A stretch of DNA of 64,000 nucleotides from Phycisphaeraceae bacterium (GTDB lineage Bacteria > Planctomycetota > Phycisphaerae > Phycisphaerales > UBA1924): NCBI GenBank assembly GCA_019636625.1, contig JAHBXE010000007.1, positions 62,001 through 126,000 on the forward strand, read 5' to 3'. The stretch's first letter is position 1; every line of letters starts with the position of its first letter. Positions 27,260 to 36,041 of this stretch are shown piece by piece. The position numbers and the translations under genes were made by a program. The notes beneath the pieces were generated by a model. It made no database searches. It saw only the letters and a program-made list of their open reading frames with translations, and was not told the origin of the DNA.

Positions 27260-28078
27260 GTGATCGATCGGTTCAAACAGTTCCCGGCGGCGCTGGCTTC
27301 GCAGGTTCGGCCTTTGCGGCTCGGGGGTGCGCCGGCCTTGGTGGCGCATCCGGATTGGTCGTGTCCGGCGCCGGTGGTGATCTGGTTTCATGGTCGGACG
27401 GCGAACAAGGAACTGGACCCGGGGCGGTATCTCCGGTGGATCCGCGCCGGGATCGCGGCGTGCGCGGTGGACCTGCCCGGGCATGGGGAACGGTTTGACG
27501 AGACGATGCAGAAGCCGGAGCGGTCGCTGGATGTGATCGAGACGGGCGTGCGCGAAGTGGATGGGATCGTGGCTTCGCTGCGGGAGCTCTCGGAGCGAGA
27601 GAGTTGGCCAATCGATCTGGAGCGAATGGGGATTGGGGGGATGTCGGCGGGCGGGATGGTGACGCTGCGGCGGCTCTGCGAGCCGCACCAGTTCCGGTGC
27701 GTGGCGGTGGAGGCGACGACGGGTGACCTCGGGGGTTTGTACTTCGCGGAGAGTGGGCCGCGGTGGCCGGTGACGCATTCGAGGGAGCGGGTTTCACGTG
27801 TGGACCCATCAGAGCATCTGGACGGCTGGCGACCGATCCCGTTGCTGGCGTTGCATTCGGAGGCGGATCGCATCATCCCGGTGGCAGGTCAGCGGGCCTT
27901 TATCGAGCGATTGCGCCGGCAGTACTCGGAGCGTGGGATGGACCCCGCGATGGTCGAGTGGCTGACGTGGCCCGAGACAGGCGCGCCGGAGGAGCACATC
28001 GGGTTCGGGCGGGTGTCGAACGATGCGAAGAACGCGCAGACGGCGTTTTTCAGGAAGTGGCTGATCGACGCGGCGTGA
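27260..28078 (+). CDS. Alpha/beta hydrolase (dienelactone-hydrolase/BAAT-like)
   Basis: A 272-residue protein read from GTG 27260; a frame open from 27152 runs through repeat DNA and is unlikely to be translated. The fold shows a strand and oxyanion region PVVIWFHGRT, the nucleophile elbow GIGGMSAGGM (Ser about 129), an acid in HSEADRIIP (about 204) and His in EEHIGFG (about 246), a complete Ser-Asp-His triad. DLPGHGERFDE is also typical. No signal peptide, so it is cytoplasmic. The substrate is unknown. Confidence 0.82.
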   Translation: MIDRFKQFPAALASQVRPLRLGGAPALVAHPDWSCPAPVVIWFHGRTANKELDPGRYLRWIRAGIAACAVDLPGHGERFDETMQKPERSLDVIETGVREVDGIVASLRELSERESWPIDLERMGIGGMSAGGMVTLRRLCEPHQFRCVAVEATTGDLGGLYFAESGPRWPVTHSRERVSRVDPSEHLDGWRPIPLLALHSEADRIIPVAGQRAFIERLRRQYSERGMDPAMVEWLTWPETGAPEEHIGFGRVSNDAKNAQTAFFRKWLIDAA

Positions 28079-28088
28079 ACGGATCGGA

Positions 28089-28094
28089 TAGGCT
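28089..28094 (+). promoter_or_regulatory. TAGGCT -10 box, leaderless start
   Basis: TAGGCT lies 9 nt before ATG 28104. It follows the hydrolase stop by about 10 nt. Confidence 0.45.
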
Positions 28095-28103
28095 CTGCCC
28101 GCG

Positions 28104-29417
28104 ATGCCCGGCTGGGGACCATTTCGAGGGATTGATCGGCCGCGCGAGGTGTTCGCGTGGGGGATGTACGACCTGGCGAACCAGTCGTTCCAGTTGCTGA
28201 TCAACACGCTGCTGTTCCCAATCTTTCTGAGGACGGCGGTGGCCTCGTCCAAGGAGCAGGGAAGTTCCGCGTGGATCGTGCTGGTGGCGTCATCGACGGC
28301 GCTGGCGCTGCTGGTCTCGCCGTTTGTCGGGGCGATCGCGGATGCGCGGGCCTGGAAGAAACCGATGCTGATCGCGACGGGCGTTGTGGCCTCGGCGCTG
28401 ACGTTCGCGCTGGCGTTTCTGCGCCCGGGGGACCTTTGGCTGGCGGGGGTGATTTACATCGCGGCGGCGTTCTGCGTCGGGCTGGGGGAGAACTTTCTGG
28501 GCTCGTTCCTGCCGGAGTTGGCGCCCCCGGAGCAGATGGGGAGGGTGAGCGCCATCGGCTGGACGATGAGCTACATCGGGGCCTTGCTGCTCGTCGGGCT
28601 GACGGCGCTGGCGATCTTTGTGTTCAACGCACGCGACCCGGGGCAATGGCGGTGGCTGTTTGTCGCGGCCGGGGTCTGGTTCATCGTGGGGATGATCCCT
28701 TCGTTCACGATGATGCACGAGCGGGCCAAGCCGCTTCCGGTGGAACAGCGCCGGGGCCTGGTGGCGGACATGGTGCGGCGGCTAGCGCGAACGGCACGGG
28801 AGGTTCACCGGTTCCGGCAGTTGTCGCGGTTCTTTGCGGTGATGTTCGTGTACAGCCTGGGGACGTACACCGTGATCTTCTACGCGGGGATCATCGGCGA
28901 CAATCTCGGGTTCGATATTGGACAGTTGTCGCTGCTCGCGCTGGTCATGTCGGCGACGGCTGGCGTCGGGGCGATTCTCGCCGCGAAGTACCAGGACCGG
29001 ATCGGGCGCGTCCGCGCGGTGCGGCTGTTCCTGATCGTGTGGGTGATCAGCACGGGGGCGCTGGCGATCATGGCCTCCGGAGCTCTTGGGAGCGGTGGGA
29101 ACGCGAACTGGTTCTGGTTGATCGCGGCGGGTGTGGGGTTCGGCCTCGGTGGAATCGGGACGTGCAGCCGCGCCGTGGTCGGCGCCTTCACGCCGCCGGA
29201 CCGGAGCGGAGAGTTTTTCGGGATGTGGGGTATGGTGCTGAAGCTTTCGGCGCTGGTCGGGCCGGGCTCGTTCGGGTTGACATCGAAGCTGTTGGGAACC
29301 TCTGGCGCGCTGTTCCTGCTCGTCGGGTTTTTCGTGGCGGGCCTGCTGCTGCTCGGACTGATCGACGAGAAAGAGGGGATGGCCGCCGCGCGTCAAGGCG
29401 ACGCGGGCGCATCCTGA
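28104..29417 (+). CDS. Major facilitator transporter, Atg22/UMF1-like
   Basis: A 437-residue inner-membrane protein with about 12 hydrophobic helices. The opening REVFAWGMYDLANQSF matches the W-x-x-YDWANS signature of Atg22-like (UMF1) transporters. FVGAIADARAWKKPM after helix 2 is the MFS loop motif, and GRVSAIGWTMSYIGALL marks helix 5. Fungal Atg22 exports amino acids from the vacuole; bacterial substrates are not known. Its 3' end overlaps the convergent rhodanese-like gene by 25 bp. Confidence 0.85.
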   Translation: MPGWGPFRGIDRPREVFAWGMYDLANQSFQLLINTLLFPIFLRTAVASSKEQGSSAWIVLVASSTALALLVSPFVGAIADARAWKKPMLIATGVVASALTFALAFLRPGDLWLAGVIYIAAAFCVGLGENFLGSFLPELAPPEQMGRVSAIGWTMSYIGALLLVGLTALAIFVFNARDPGQWRWLFVAAGVWFIVGMIPSFTMMHERAKPLPVEQRRGLVADMVRRLARTAREVHRFRQLSRFFAVMFVYSLGTYTVIFYAGIIGDNLGFDIGQLSLLALVMSATAGVGAILAAKYQDRIGRVRAVRLFLIVWVISTGALAIMASGALGSGGNANWFWLIAAGVGFGLGGIGTCSRAVVGAFTPPDRSGEFFGMWGMVLKLSALVGPGSFGLTSKLLGTSGALFLLVGFFVAGLLLLGLIDEKEGMAAARQGDAGAS

Positions 29418-29887
29418 CCGGGCCGGCCGGGCTCCTCTGGTTCAGGAGTCGGCACTGTGCTCACGGGGTAGCCGCGGCCGGACCATTCCTCGATGCCACC
29501 GGCGAAGAAGCGGACATCGTCGTAGCCAACGGCGATGAGTCGCTTGGTGAGGCCGCGGGCGGTGGCGGAGGCAGGGTTGTCGCCGTAGACCACAAGGTTC
29601 TTGAAGCGATCGATGCGGGGATCGACACGGGCGGTGGGCTTGATCTGCGCCAGTGTGAAGTTGCGGGCGCCGGGGATGTGGCCCGTGTTGAACTCCGCGG
29701 CGGGTCGGGGGTCTAAGAAAAGGGCGATGCCCGGTTCGCCGCGATTGGCGCGGTCGAAGAGGTTCTTCGCCTCGGAGACGGAAATGATGCGGATGTCGGT
29801 GTCGCGGGTTTCGCGGTTACAGCCAGAGACCGCAAGGGAAAACGCGAGGGCGGCACAGACATATCCCAAACAGCGGGCGACGCTCAT
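29393..29887 (-). CDS. Rhodanese-like lipoprotein without the active-site cysteine
   Basis: A 164-residue protein from ATG 29887. The signal peptide ends LAVSGC, so it is a lipoprotein. The rhodanese fold is clear: FLDPRPAAEFNTGHIPGARN and FAGGIEEWSGRGYPV. At the active loop, where sulfurtransferases have a catalytic Cys after VVYC, the sequence is LVVYGDNPASATA, so the Cys is Gly. It probably binds but does not transfer sulfur. Its start is back to back with the DsbD-like gene, hinting at a shared periplasmic redox context. Confidence 0.82.
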   Translation of the reverse strand: MSVARCLGYVCAALAFSLAVSGCNRETRDTDIRIISVSEAKNLFDRANRGEPGIALFLDPRPAAEFNTGHIPGARNFTLAQIKPTARVDPRIDRFKNLVVYGDNPASATARGLTKRLIAVGYDDVRFFAGGIEEWSGRGYPVSTVPTPEPEEPGRPGQDAPASP

Positions 29888-29893
29888 GGGTGG

Positions 29894-29899
29894 ACTATA
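29894..29899 (-). promoter_or_regulatory. TATAGT -10 box of the rhodanese-like gene
   Basis: On the minus strand TATAGT lies 6 nt before ATG 29887, with no Shine-Dalgarno site. Confidence 0.55.
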
Positions 29900-29911
29900 C
29901 CGAGCGCCGGC

Positions 29912-29917
29912 TACGCT
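29912..29917 (+). promoter_or_regulatory. TACGCT -10 box of the DsbD-like gene
   Basis: TACGCT lies 30 nt before ATG 29948. A GGGAG site precedes that ATG, so this transcript would have a short leader. It is 12 nt from the divergent TATAGT box. Confidence 0.45.
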
Positions 29918-29947
29918 TGGCTGAATAAGTGGGACGGGAGCAAACGC

Positions 29948-30814
29948 ATGATGCGAACGTTGATGGTTGGAGTCGCGAGCCTGGTGTTTGGTGCGGCCGC
30001 GGCAGTGGCGCAGGAAGAGCACGCGAAGGTACGTTTGATCAGCGAGACGAAGGCGTTGATGCCCGGAAAGACGGCGTGGCTGGCGCTGCACTTTGAGATT
30101 GATGACAAGTGGCACCTGTACTGGAACGGGATTAACGACAGCGGCTTCGCGCCGCGGCTGAACCCGGAGTTTCCAGAGGGGTACAAGGCGGGGGAGTTCC
30201 TGTGGCCGGCGCCGAAGCGCTACGTGCAGCCCGGGGACATTCTGGATCACATTTACGAGAACCACGTGACGCTGATGTTCCCGGTGGAGGTGCCGGGGTC
30301 GGTGGCGCCGGGCGAGAGGGTCGAGTTCAAAGCCTCGCCTGAATGGCTGGTGTGCCATGACGTCTGCCTCCCGGGTGGGGCCGATGTGAAGTTGACGCTG
30401 CCCGTCGTGGATCAGGATGAAGGTGCCCCGGCCTCGGATGATGCCGGGCTGTTTGCCAAGGCCCGACTTCGGCTCCCCAAGCCCCTGCCGAAGGACAACG
30501 TTCCAGTGGTGATCAACGTGGCGGAGGGCAAAGTCTCCATACAAGCTGTTGGAGCAGCGGAGCTTGCGTACTACCCAGGGCTGAACGGCGTGGTGTATCC
30601 AAGTTTGATCAAGGAAGGGCAACGAAAGGGAGACAAGCTCGTTCTGTCTTTCCGAAAGGGAACGGATGGGGCTTCGCGGCTCAAGGGTGTCCTTGAGGTG
30701 AAACCCCAGGAACCCGGGGAGCCTATGCTCTGGCAGTTGGATGTCGACTTGGAGTCAGTGAACAAAGCGACCCCAGGACCGTCTGATACGGACACCCGCT
30801 CTCGCGGGGATTGA
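29948..30814 (+). CDS. Secreted DsbD N-terminal-domain protein (thiol:disulfide interchange)
   Basis: A 288-residue exported protein; the signal peptide ends near AAAVAQ. The rest matches the periplasmic N-terminal domain of DsbD/ScsB: KWHLYWNGINDSGFAP, FLWPAPKRY, and the cysteine pair in WLVCHDVCLPG, which passes electrons in DsbD. The membrane and thioredoxin domains of full DsbD are absent, and the frame ends normally, so it is a free-standing domain. The thioredoxin-like gene follows within 90 nt, so the two may form a split redox pair. Confidence 0.85.
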   Translation: MMRTLMVGVASLVFGAAAAVAQEEHAKVRLISETKALMPGKTAWLALHFEIDDKWHLYWNGINDSGFAPRLNPEFPEGYKAGEFLWPAPKRYVQPGDILDHIYENHVTLMFPVEVPGSVAPGERVEFKASPEWLVCHDVCLPGGADVKLTLPVVDQDEGAPASDDAGLFAKARLRLPKPLPKDNVPVVINVAEGKVSIQAVGAAELAYYPGLNGVVYPSLIKEGQRKGDKLVLSFRKGTDGASRLKGVLEVKPQEPGEPMLWQLDVDLESVNKATPGPSDTDTRSRGD

Positions 30815-30903
30815 CCCCTGAACATCTTGCCGCTCAACAGGCCGGCGTGTCGCCGGTCGGGGGGAGCGGATCGATGCCGAAACGGCACATAGGAGATCGA
30901 AGC

Positions 30904-31641
30904 ATGATGACCCTGAAGTCTCGTCGGATCCTTGGTCTGATCGCGGGCATGGCCATGATGGGAGTGGCGGCCCCGAGTCTGATGGCCCAGGCCGACGCGC
31001 CGCGTGGCAAGACGCCCGCGGCGAGCCAGCCGGAGAAGGATCACAAGGACAAGGACGCCAAGCCGCAGAAGGATGCGCGCGAGTCCAACAAGGACGGCAA
31101 CGGCACGGTGACGATCGGCCAGACGGCCCCGGCGTTCGAGCTCAAGGACACCGAGGGCAAGACCGTCAAGCTGTCGGACTTTGCCGGCAAGGTGGTCGTC
31201 CTCGAGTGGTTCAACCCCGAGTGCCCCTACGTGGTGAAGCACCACGGCGAGCACAAGACGATGGTGAACACGTACGCCAAGTACAAGGACAAGGGCGTGG
31301 TGTGGCTGGCGATCAACTCCGGCGCGCCGGGCAAGCAGGGCGCCGGGCTTGAGCTTAACGCCCAGCACAAGAAGGACTGGAAGATGGAGTACCCCATCCT
31401 CCTGGACGAGTCGGGCAAGGTCGGCAAGGCTTATGGCTCGAAGAACACGCCGACGATGTTCATCATCGATGCGTCGGGCAAGCTCGCCTACATGGGCGCG
31501 ATCGACAACGACAACAGCGCCAAGAAGCTCGGGTCGATCAACTACGTTGATCAGGCCTTGGGCCAGATCCTCGCGAAGGAGACGGTCAGCTCGCCCGTCA
31601 CCAAGGCGTACGGCTGCAGTGTGAAGTACGGCGGCTCGTAA
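30904..31641 (+). CDS. Secreted redoxin (AhpC/TSA, thioredoxin-fold)
   Basis: A 245-residue exported protein from ATG 30904 (AGGAG 7 nt upstream). The signal peptide ends near PSLMAQ, followed by a lysine/aspartate-rich linker (about 30-70). The redoxin domain has VTIGQTAPAFELKDTEGK, VVVLEWFNPECPYVVKHH with one active-site Cys, NTPTMFIID and KLAYMGAID. A lone Cys in ECPYV is the pattern of PRX-like redoxins. Its position directly after the DsbD N-terminal domain suggests that it exchanges electrons with it. A strong terminator follows at 31670. Confidence 0.9.
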   Translation: MMTLKSRRILGLIAGMAMMGVAAPSLMAQADAPRGKTPAASQPEKDHKDKDAKPQKDARESNKDGNGTVTIGQTAPAFELKDTEGKTVKLSDFAGKVVVLEWFNPECPYVVKHHGEHKTMVNTYAKYKDKGVVWLAINSGAPGKQGAGLELNAQHKKDWKMEYPILLDESGKVGKAYGSKNTPTMFIIDASGKLAYMGAIDNDNSAKKLGSINYVDQALGQILAKETVSSPVTKAYGCSVKYGGS

Positions 31642-31669
31642 GCCACTTCCGCGGACGGAAGAATCAAGG

Positions 31670-31705
31670 AGGGCCCGGGCGGAATCGCCCGGGCCCTTTG
31701 TGTTG
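31670..31705 (+). terminator. Intrinsic terminator after the redoxin gene
   Basis: AGGGCCCGGGCG, loop GAAT, CGCCCGGGCCCT: a perfect 12-bp GC-rich stem, followed by TTTGTGTT. It begins 28 nt after the redoxin stop and separates the redox operon from rseP. Confidence 0.9.
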
Positions 31706-31742
31706 GGGGCGGGCGCGGACCGATGGAAGGACCGGGCGTCAC

Positions 31743-31748
31743 TAGGAT
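31743..31748 (+). promoter_or_regulatory. TAGGAT -10 box of rseP, leaderless start
   Basis: TAGGAT lies 6 nt before ATG 31755, with no Shine-Dalgarno sequence. Confidence 0.5.
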
Positions 31749-31754
31749 TGAAGC

Positions 31755-33914
31755 ATGGAAGAGCTTTTCGGATTGGCCGCGACCGGGTTTGACCTGATGC
31801 TCGTGGTGCTCGGGTTCGGGTTCATCATCTTCGTGCATGAGCTCGGGCACTTCCTGGCCGCGCGGTGGGCGGGGATCCGGGTTCTCGCGTTCGCGATCGG
31901 GTTCGGTTCCGCGGCGGTGTCGTACCGCAAGGGGCTTGGGTGGCGTCGGGGATCGTCGGAACGGGAGTACGAAGAGCGGATGAAGGCGGAGGCGACCGGG
32001 GCAACGACGGTGGACGGCGCCCGCGCGACCCACCACGCCATCAGCCCGACGGAATACCGGATCAACTGGTTGCCCTTCGGCGGGTACGTGAAGATGCTCG
32101 GGCAGGACGACGCGAACCCGATGGCGGTGAGCGATGCGCCGGACAGCTACCAGCGATGCAAGCCGTGGAAGAGGATGGTGGTGATCTCGGCGGGCGTGGT
32201 GATGAACCTGATCCTCGCCGCGGTGCTGTTTGTGGGTGTGTTCCTGTACGGCCTACGAACGGAGCCGGCGAAGGTGGGCGTGGTGGCGCCGGGGATGCCG
32301 GCGTCGCGGGCGGTCGCGGTGGGCGATGTGGTTCGGCCTGGGCTGAAGCCGGGCGATGAGATCACGTCGATCAACGGGCGACGCCCGAACTCGTTCAACG
32401 ACTTGATCCTCGCGACGGCCATGACGCCCAAGGATGGGACGCTGAACCTGACGGTGAAGCGGCGCGGCGTCGATGGGGTGATCGACTTCGTGCTGAAACC
32501 GGAGCCGGGGCCGATCTCGAAACTGCAGGAGATCGGCGTGGAGCCGAGCCGGTCGAACCAGATTGTCGGGGCGACCTCGCGGGCGAAGGCGAAGCTGATC
32601 GCGGAAGCCCTGGCCAAGCGCGGCCTCCCGGGAGTCGAGGCGGGCATGCGGTTGGTCCGTGTTGATGACACGGCGATCGCGACCGGCGCGGACGCGGAGG
32701 AAGCGGTGCGCCGGAGCATGGGCCGCCCGCTGGCCGCGGTGTTCGAGGCGAGTGACGGTCGGCAGGTCACGGTGAGCATCAAGCCGACCGCGGAGCTGCA
32801 ACTCGGTATTGTGCGGCGCACGCAGGACAGCGTGATCCCGGTCTCGCATGTGCTCGGGCTTGCCCCGGTGTTGTCGGTGGCGCCGGCCTCGGAATCGGCC
32901 CGCGACCGTCAGGGGCTGCAGGATGGTGACATTTTCGTCCGGCTCGGGGCCGTGGAGTTTCCGGGCGTTGCCGATGGAATCGCGGAGATCAAGGCCCACA
33001 CCGGGAAGGAGATCCCGGTGACCGTGCTTCGGCTTCAGGCGGACGGGTCTCGGAAACTGGTGAAGCTGGATCCACCGCCCAAGGTGAAGGCCAACGGGAC
33101 AATCGGATTCGAGAGATCGGACACCGGAGCGGAAAGCACGCTGGTGGCCATGCCGCCCGCGCGGCTGATCGACTCGCGGCACCCCGGCGAAGGGGCCCCG
33201 CCCGCGGCGAGGAGCCTGATCACCCGCCCGGGAACAAGGATCATGGCCGTGGCGGGCGTCGAGGTGCGCAACTTCACGGAGCTTCGCGAGGCGCTCCGGT
33301 CGGCGACGCGGACGGCGTACACCTCCGGGCTGGGGACGGCGACGGTGCCGATGGTGCTGGAGATGCCTCGACTGCCCGGGTCTTCGGCATCCGCGGAAAC
33401 GGAGACGGTGAACTGGGTGCTCGGCTCGGACGATCTGGCGGCGCTCCACTCGCTGGCGTGGACGAGCATTCTCAGCGCAGACCTCTTTGAGACGGAACAG
33501 TTCAAGCTTCAGGCGGCGGGCCCGCTGCACGCCATGAAGATGGGGCTTTCCGAGACGCACCGCGTCATGATGTCCACGTACATCACGTTCGCCCGGTTGT
33601 TTCAGGGCACCGTCAAGGTGGAGCACCTGAAAGGCCCGGTGGGCATCGCTCACCTCGGAACGCGCGTGGCGGAGCGGGGCTTTGTCTGGCTGCTGTTCTT
33701 CATGGCGCTCATCAGCGTCAACCTCGCTGTGATCAACTTCCTGCCGCTCCCGATCGTGGACGGCGGGCAGTTCCTGTTCCTCGTGGCGGAGCAGATCCGG
33801 GGCAAGCCGGTGCCCCTGGCGATCCAGAACGCGGCGAGCATCGCGGGGTTGCTGCTCATCGGCGCGGTGTTCCTGATTGTCACGTTCCATGACATTGTTG
33901 GGCTCTTTGGATGA
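31755..33914 (+). CDS. rseP: RIP-type site-2 metalloprotease, RseP-like
   Basis: A 719-residue intramembrane zinc protease, much longer than the 450 residues of E. coli RseP. The zinc motif HELGH is at 28-32 in the first helix, and the third-ligand motif NFLPLPIVDGG is near residue 665. Between them lie PDZ-like modules (LKPGDEITSINGRRPNSF, and a second with DGDIFVRLGAVEF) and a charged insertion after helix 1. RseP-type enzymes cut anti-sigma factors or signal-peptide remnants inside the membrane. No anti-sigma gene is adjacent. An alpha/beta hydrolase gene follows and overlaps its 3' end. Confidence 0.92.
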   Translation: MEELFGLAATGFDLMLVVLGFGFIIFVHELGHFLAARWAGIRVLAFAIGFGSAAVSYRKGLGWRRGSSEREYEERMKAEATGATTVDGARATHHAISPTEYRINWLPFGGYVKMLGQDDANPMAVSDAPDSYQRCKPWKRMVVISAGVVMNLILAAVLFVGVFLYGLRTEPAKVGVVAPGMPASRAVAVGDVVRPGLKPGDEITSINGRRPNSFNDLILATAMTPKDGTLNLTVKRRGVDGVIDFVLKPEPGPISKLQEIGVEPSRSNQIVGATSRAKAKLIAEALAKRGLPGVEAGMRLVRVDDTAIATGADAEEAVRRSMGRPLAAVFEASDGRQVTVSIKPTAELQLGIVRRTQDSVIPVSHVLGLAPVLSVAPASESARDRQGLQDGDIFVRLGAVEFPGVADGIAEIKAHTGKEIPVTVLRLQADGSRKLVKLDPPPKVKANGTIGFERSDTGAESTLVAMPPARLIDSRHPGEGAPPAARSLITRPGTRIMAVAGVEVRNFTELREALRSATRTAYTSGLGTATVPMVLEMPRLPGSSASAETETVNWVLGSDDLAALHSLAWTSILSADLFETEQFKLQAAGPLHAMKMGLSETHRVMMSTYITFARLFQGTVKVEHLKGPVGIAHLGTRVAERGFVWLLFFMALISVNLAVINFLPLPIVDGGQFLFLVAEQIRGKPVPLAIQNAASIAGLLLIGAVFLIVTFHDIVGLFG

Positions 33915-34854
33915 GTTTCCGATTGAAGCGCGGACGCCGCGACCGGCGAGGCTCGACGAATCACCCGTGACTGGACTTGCGATCTTGCTGGCGATCGGGT
34001 TGGCCGTGCTGTGGACGGCCGGTGTGGTCTTGAGCGCCTGGGCGCTGCTGCATCCGCCGCGACGGACGTACAGCGCTGCGGTGGCCCGCGGACGCGCGGG
34101 GGACCCTTCGGAACTGGGCGAGGGGGCGCGAGCGTTTGACACGTGGGAGTTGGAGTGCCGCGGCCGACGTCTGCCCGTGTGGGATGTCAAAGGTGATGAC
34201 GCCGATGGCCCGGTTGTCGTCCTGACGCATGGTTGGGGCGATTCACGGATCGGCGGGCTGGTGCGTCTGCCCGGGCTTCTGCCCGTCGCCTCGCGCGTGC
34301 TGCTGTGGGATATGCCCGGGCATGGCGAGGCCCCGGGCGTGTGCGGGCTCGGCGTGGGTGAGGTCCAGGACCTGATCGCCTTGCTGGATCGCGTCGCCGG
34401 TCAGCGAGTGGTGTTGATGGGGTGGTCGCTCGGCGCCGGCGTGAGCATCGCGGCGGCGGCTCGGACGAAACTCGCCTCGGGCGTGATCGCGGAAGCACCG
34501 TACCGCCTCGCACGCACACCGGCCACCAATGTGATCCGATCCCGCGGGCTCCCTGCCTCCATCATCATGCCGGTTGTGTTTGCCATCGTGCCGGCGGTCG
34601 TCGGCGGGGGAATCCGGGCGCGGCGATTCGACCGGTGCCGGCACGCGGCGGGGCTTGCCTGCCCGCTTCTGGTGATCCACGGCAGCGACGATGCGGTCAG
34701 CCCATGCGCGGACGGGCGGGAGATCGCAGCCGCGGGACGCGGCGAAATGGTCGAAGTGGCGGGAGCCGGGCATAACGACCTGTGGACGGACGAATCGAAC
34801 GCGGCTCGGTGCGCCGCGGCGGTGCGCCGTTTCATTCAGCACCTGCGAGCCTGA
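33889..34854 (+). CDS. Membrane-anchored alpha/beta hydrolase
   Basis: A protein of 321 residues from ATG 33889, or 295 from GTG 33967. The latter puts the membrane helix (LAILLAIGLAVLWTAGVV) at the N terminus; codon bias between the two starts is weak. The hydrolase fold has VVLTHGWGDSR, the nucleophile motif LMGWSLGAGVS, acid in VIHGSDDAVS and His in GAGHNDLW, so the Ser-Asp-His triad is present. LWDMPGHGEAP is also conserved. It overlaps rseP and is probably co-transcribed. Substrate unknown. Confidence 0.8.
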   Translation: MTLLGSLDEFPIEARTPRPARLDESPVTGLAILLAIGLAVLWTAGVVLSAWALLHPPRRTYSAAVARGRAGDPSELGEGARAFDTWELECRGRRLPVWDVKGDDADGPVVVLTHGWGDSRIGGLVRLPGLLPVASRVLLWDMPGHGEAPGVCGLGVGEVQDLIALLDRVAGQRVVLMGWSLGAGVSIAAAARTKLASGVIAEAPYRLARTPATNVIRSRGLPASIIMPVVFAIVPAVVGGGIRARRFDRCRHAAGLACPLLVIHGSDDAVSPCADGREIAAAGRGEMVEVAGAGHNDLWTDESNAARCAAAVRRFIQHLRA

Positions 34855-34899
34855 CGGCCACGGCGGACATGGTTCATGCATCGCGACAAAGGGGGCGCT

Positions 34900-34905
34900 T
34901 ACACT
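34900..34905 (+). promoter_or_regulatory. TACACT -10 box of deoC, leaderless start
   Basis: TACACT lies 9 nt before ATG 34915. The predicted transcription start falls at or next to the start codon. Confidence 0.55.
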
Positions 34906-34914
34906 TCCATCGCC

Positions 34915-35859
34915 ATGACAAGCGCTTCGATTGATTCAACTGTGCCGCGGCGATCCGTTGATCGGGTAGCGGTGGAGGCGAGGGCGGCCTCGTTCACCAA
35001 GCGGTCGATCAAGACCGAGTCGAAGCTGCGGGGGCTGCTGCTGGCGATGTCGATGATCGACCTCACGACGCTGGAGGGAAAGGACTCTCCGGAGAAAGTT
35101 CGATCGATCTGTCGAAAGGCGATCCGCCCGTGTGAACAGGATGAGGCGGTGCTGGGTTTTCGGGTTCCGCCGGTCGCGGCCGTCTGCGTGTATCCATCGC
35201 TCGTGCCCGTGGCAAGGGAGGCCCTGGCGGGCAGCGGCGTCAAGGTAGCCTCCGTGGCGACGGGCTTTCCGAGCGGCCAGTACCCGCTCGGGCTGCGCGT
35301 GGAGGACACTCGGCAGGCCGTGGACATGGGCGCCGACGAAATCGACATGGTGATCAACCGCGGCGCCTTCCTGTCGGGACGGCTGGACGTCGTGGCCGAG
35401 GAGATCCGCGAGGTGAAGGCCGCCTGCGGTCCGGCGCACCTGAAGGTGATTCTTGAGACGGGAGAGCTGGAAACGTACGACAATGTCCGTCTCGCCAGCG
35501 ATGTCGCCATCGCCGCGGGCGCGGACTTCATCAAGACCAGCACCGGCAAGGTTCAACCCGCGGCAACCATGCCCGTCACGCTGGTGATGCTGGAGGCGGT
35601 GCGGGACCGGTACCTGCGGACGGGGAAGATCGTTGGGGTCAAGCCCGCCGGTGGTATACGAACGGCCAAGCAGGCTCTGCAGTACCTGGTGATGGTGCAC
35701 GAGACGCTTGGGCACGTGCCGGGGGTGGAAGGCAGCCCGTGGATGACGCCGACGTGGTTCCGGTTCGGGGCCTCGGCTCTGGCGAACGACATACTGCGCC
35801 AGGTGTTCAAGCTGGCGACGGGGCGGTACATGGCCGGGCACGACTTCTCGGAGGCCTGA
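34915..35859 (+). CDS. deoC: Deoxyribose-phosphate aldolase
   Basis: A 314-residue aldolase that splits 2-deoxyribose 5-phosphate into glyceraldehyde 3-phosphate and acetaldehyde. The TIM barrel shows MSMIDLTTLEGKDS, VCVYPSLVPVAREAL, VATGFPSGQYPL, DEIDMVINRGAFLSG, the Schiff-base lysine in FIKTSTGKV (about 207) and the second active lysine in GVKPAGGIRT. It carries about 50 residues before the core and a C-terminal extension, so it belongs to the longer DeoC form. ATG 34915 is preferred over 34876 because of the TACACT box. Confidence 0.94.
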   Translation: MTSASIDSTVPRRSVDRVAVEARAASFTKRSIKTESKLRGLLLAMSMIDLTTLEGKDSPEKVRSICRKAIRPCEQDEAVLGFRVPPVAAVCVYPSLVPVAREALAGSGVKVASVATGFPSGQYPLGLRVEDTRQAVDMGADEIDMVINRGAFLSGRLDVVAEEIREVKAACGPAHLKVILETGELETYDNVRLASDVAIAAGADFIKTSTGKVQPAATMPVTLVMLEAVRDRYLRTGKIVGVKPAGGIRTAKQALQYLVMVHETLGHVPGVEGSPWMTPTWFRFGASALANDILRQVFKLATGRYMAGHDFSEA

Positions 35860-35931
35860 GTGCGTGTCCCGATAAGCTGGGATAAGCAGGTGGCCGCCGG
35901 GGTTTGAGTCGAGTCCAACGAAACTTTTGCA

Positions 35932-35959
35932 TTGCCTGTTGAAGAGTTGCCTGTAGACT
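35932..35959 (+). promoter_or_regulatory. Candidate promoter of the secreted dockerin-like protein
   Basis: TTGCCT (35932-35937), a 16-bp spacer and TAGACT (35954-35959) in an AT-richer stretch. The leader to TTG 36042 would be about 75 nt. Confidence 0.45.
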
Positions 35960-36041
35960 CCCGGGGGATGGCGCTGCAGTCTGAGGAAAGCCCGCGGGAG
36001 TTTGCACCGGGATCGTGATTGAGGTTGTGAGGGAGGACACG

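Noticed and set aside
32253..34190. A 645-codon minus-strand frame opposite rseP
   Set aside because: An antisense shadow; rseP carries the catalytic motifs on the plus strand.
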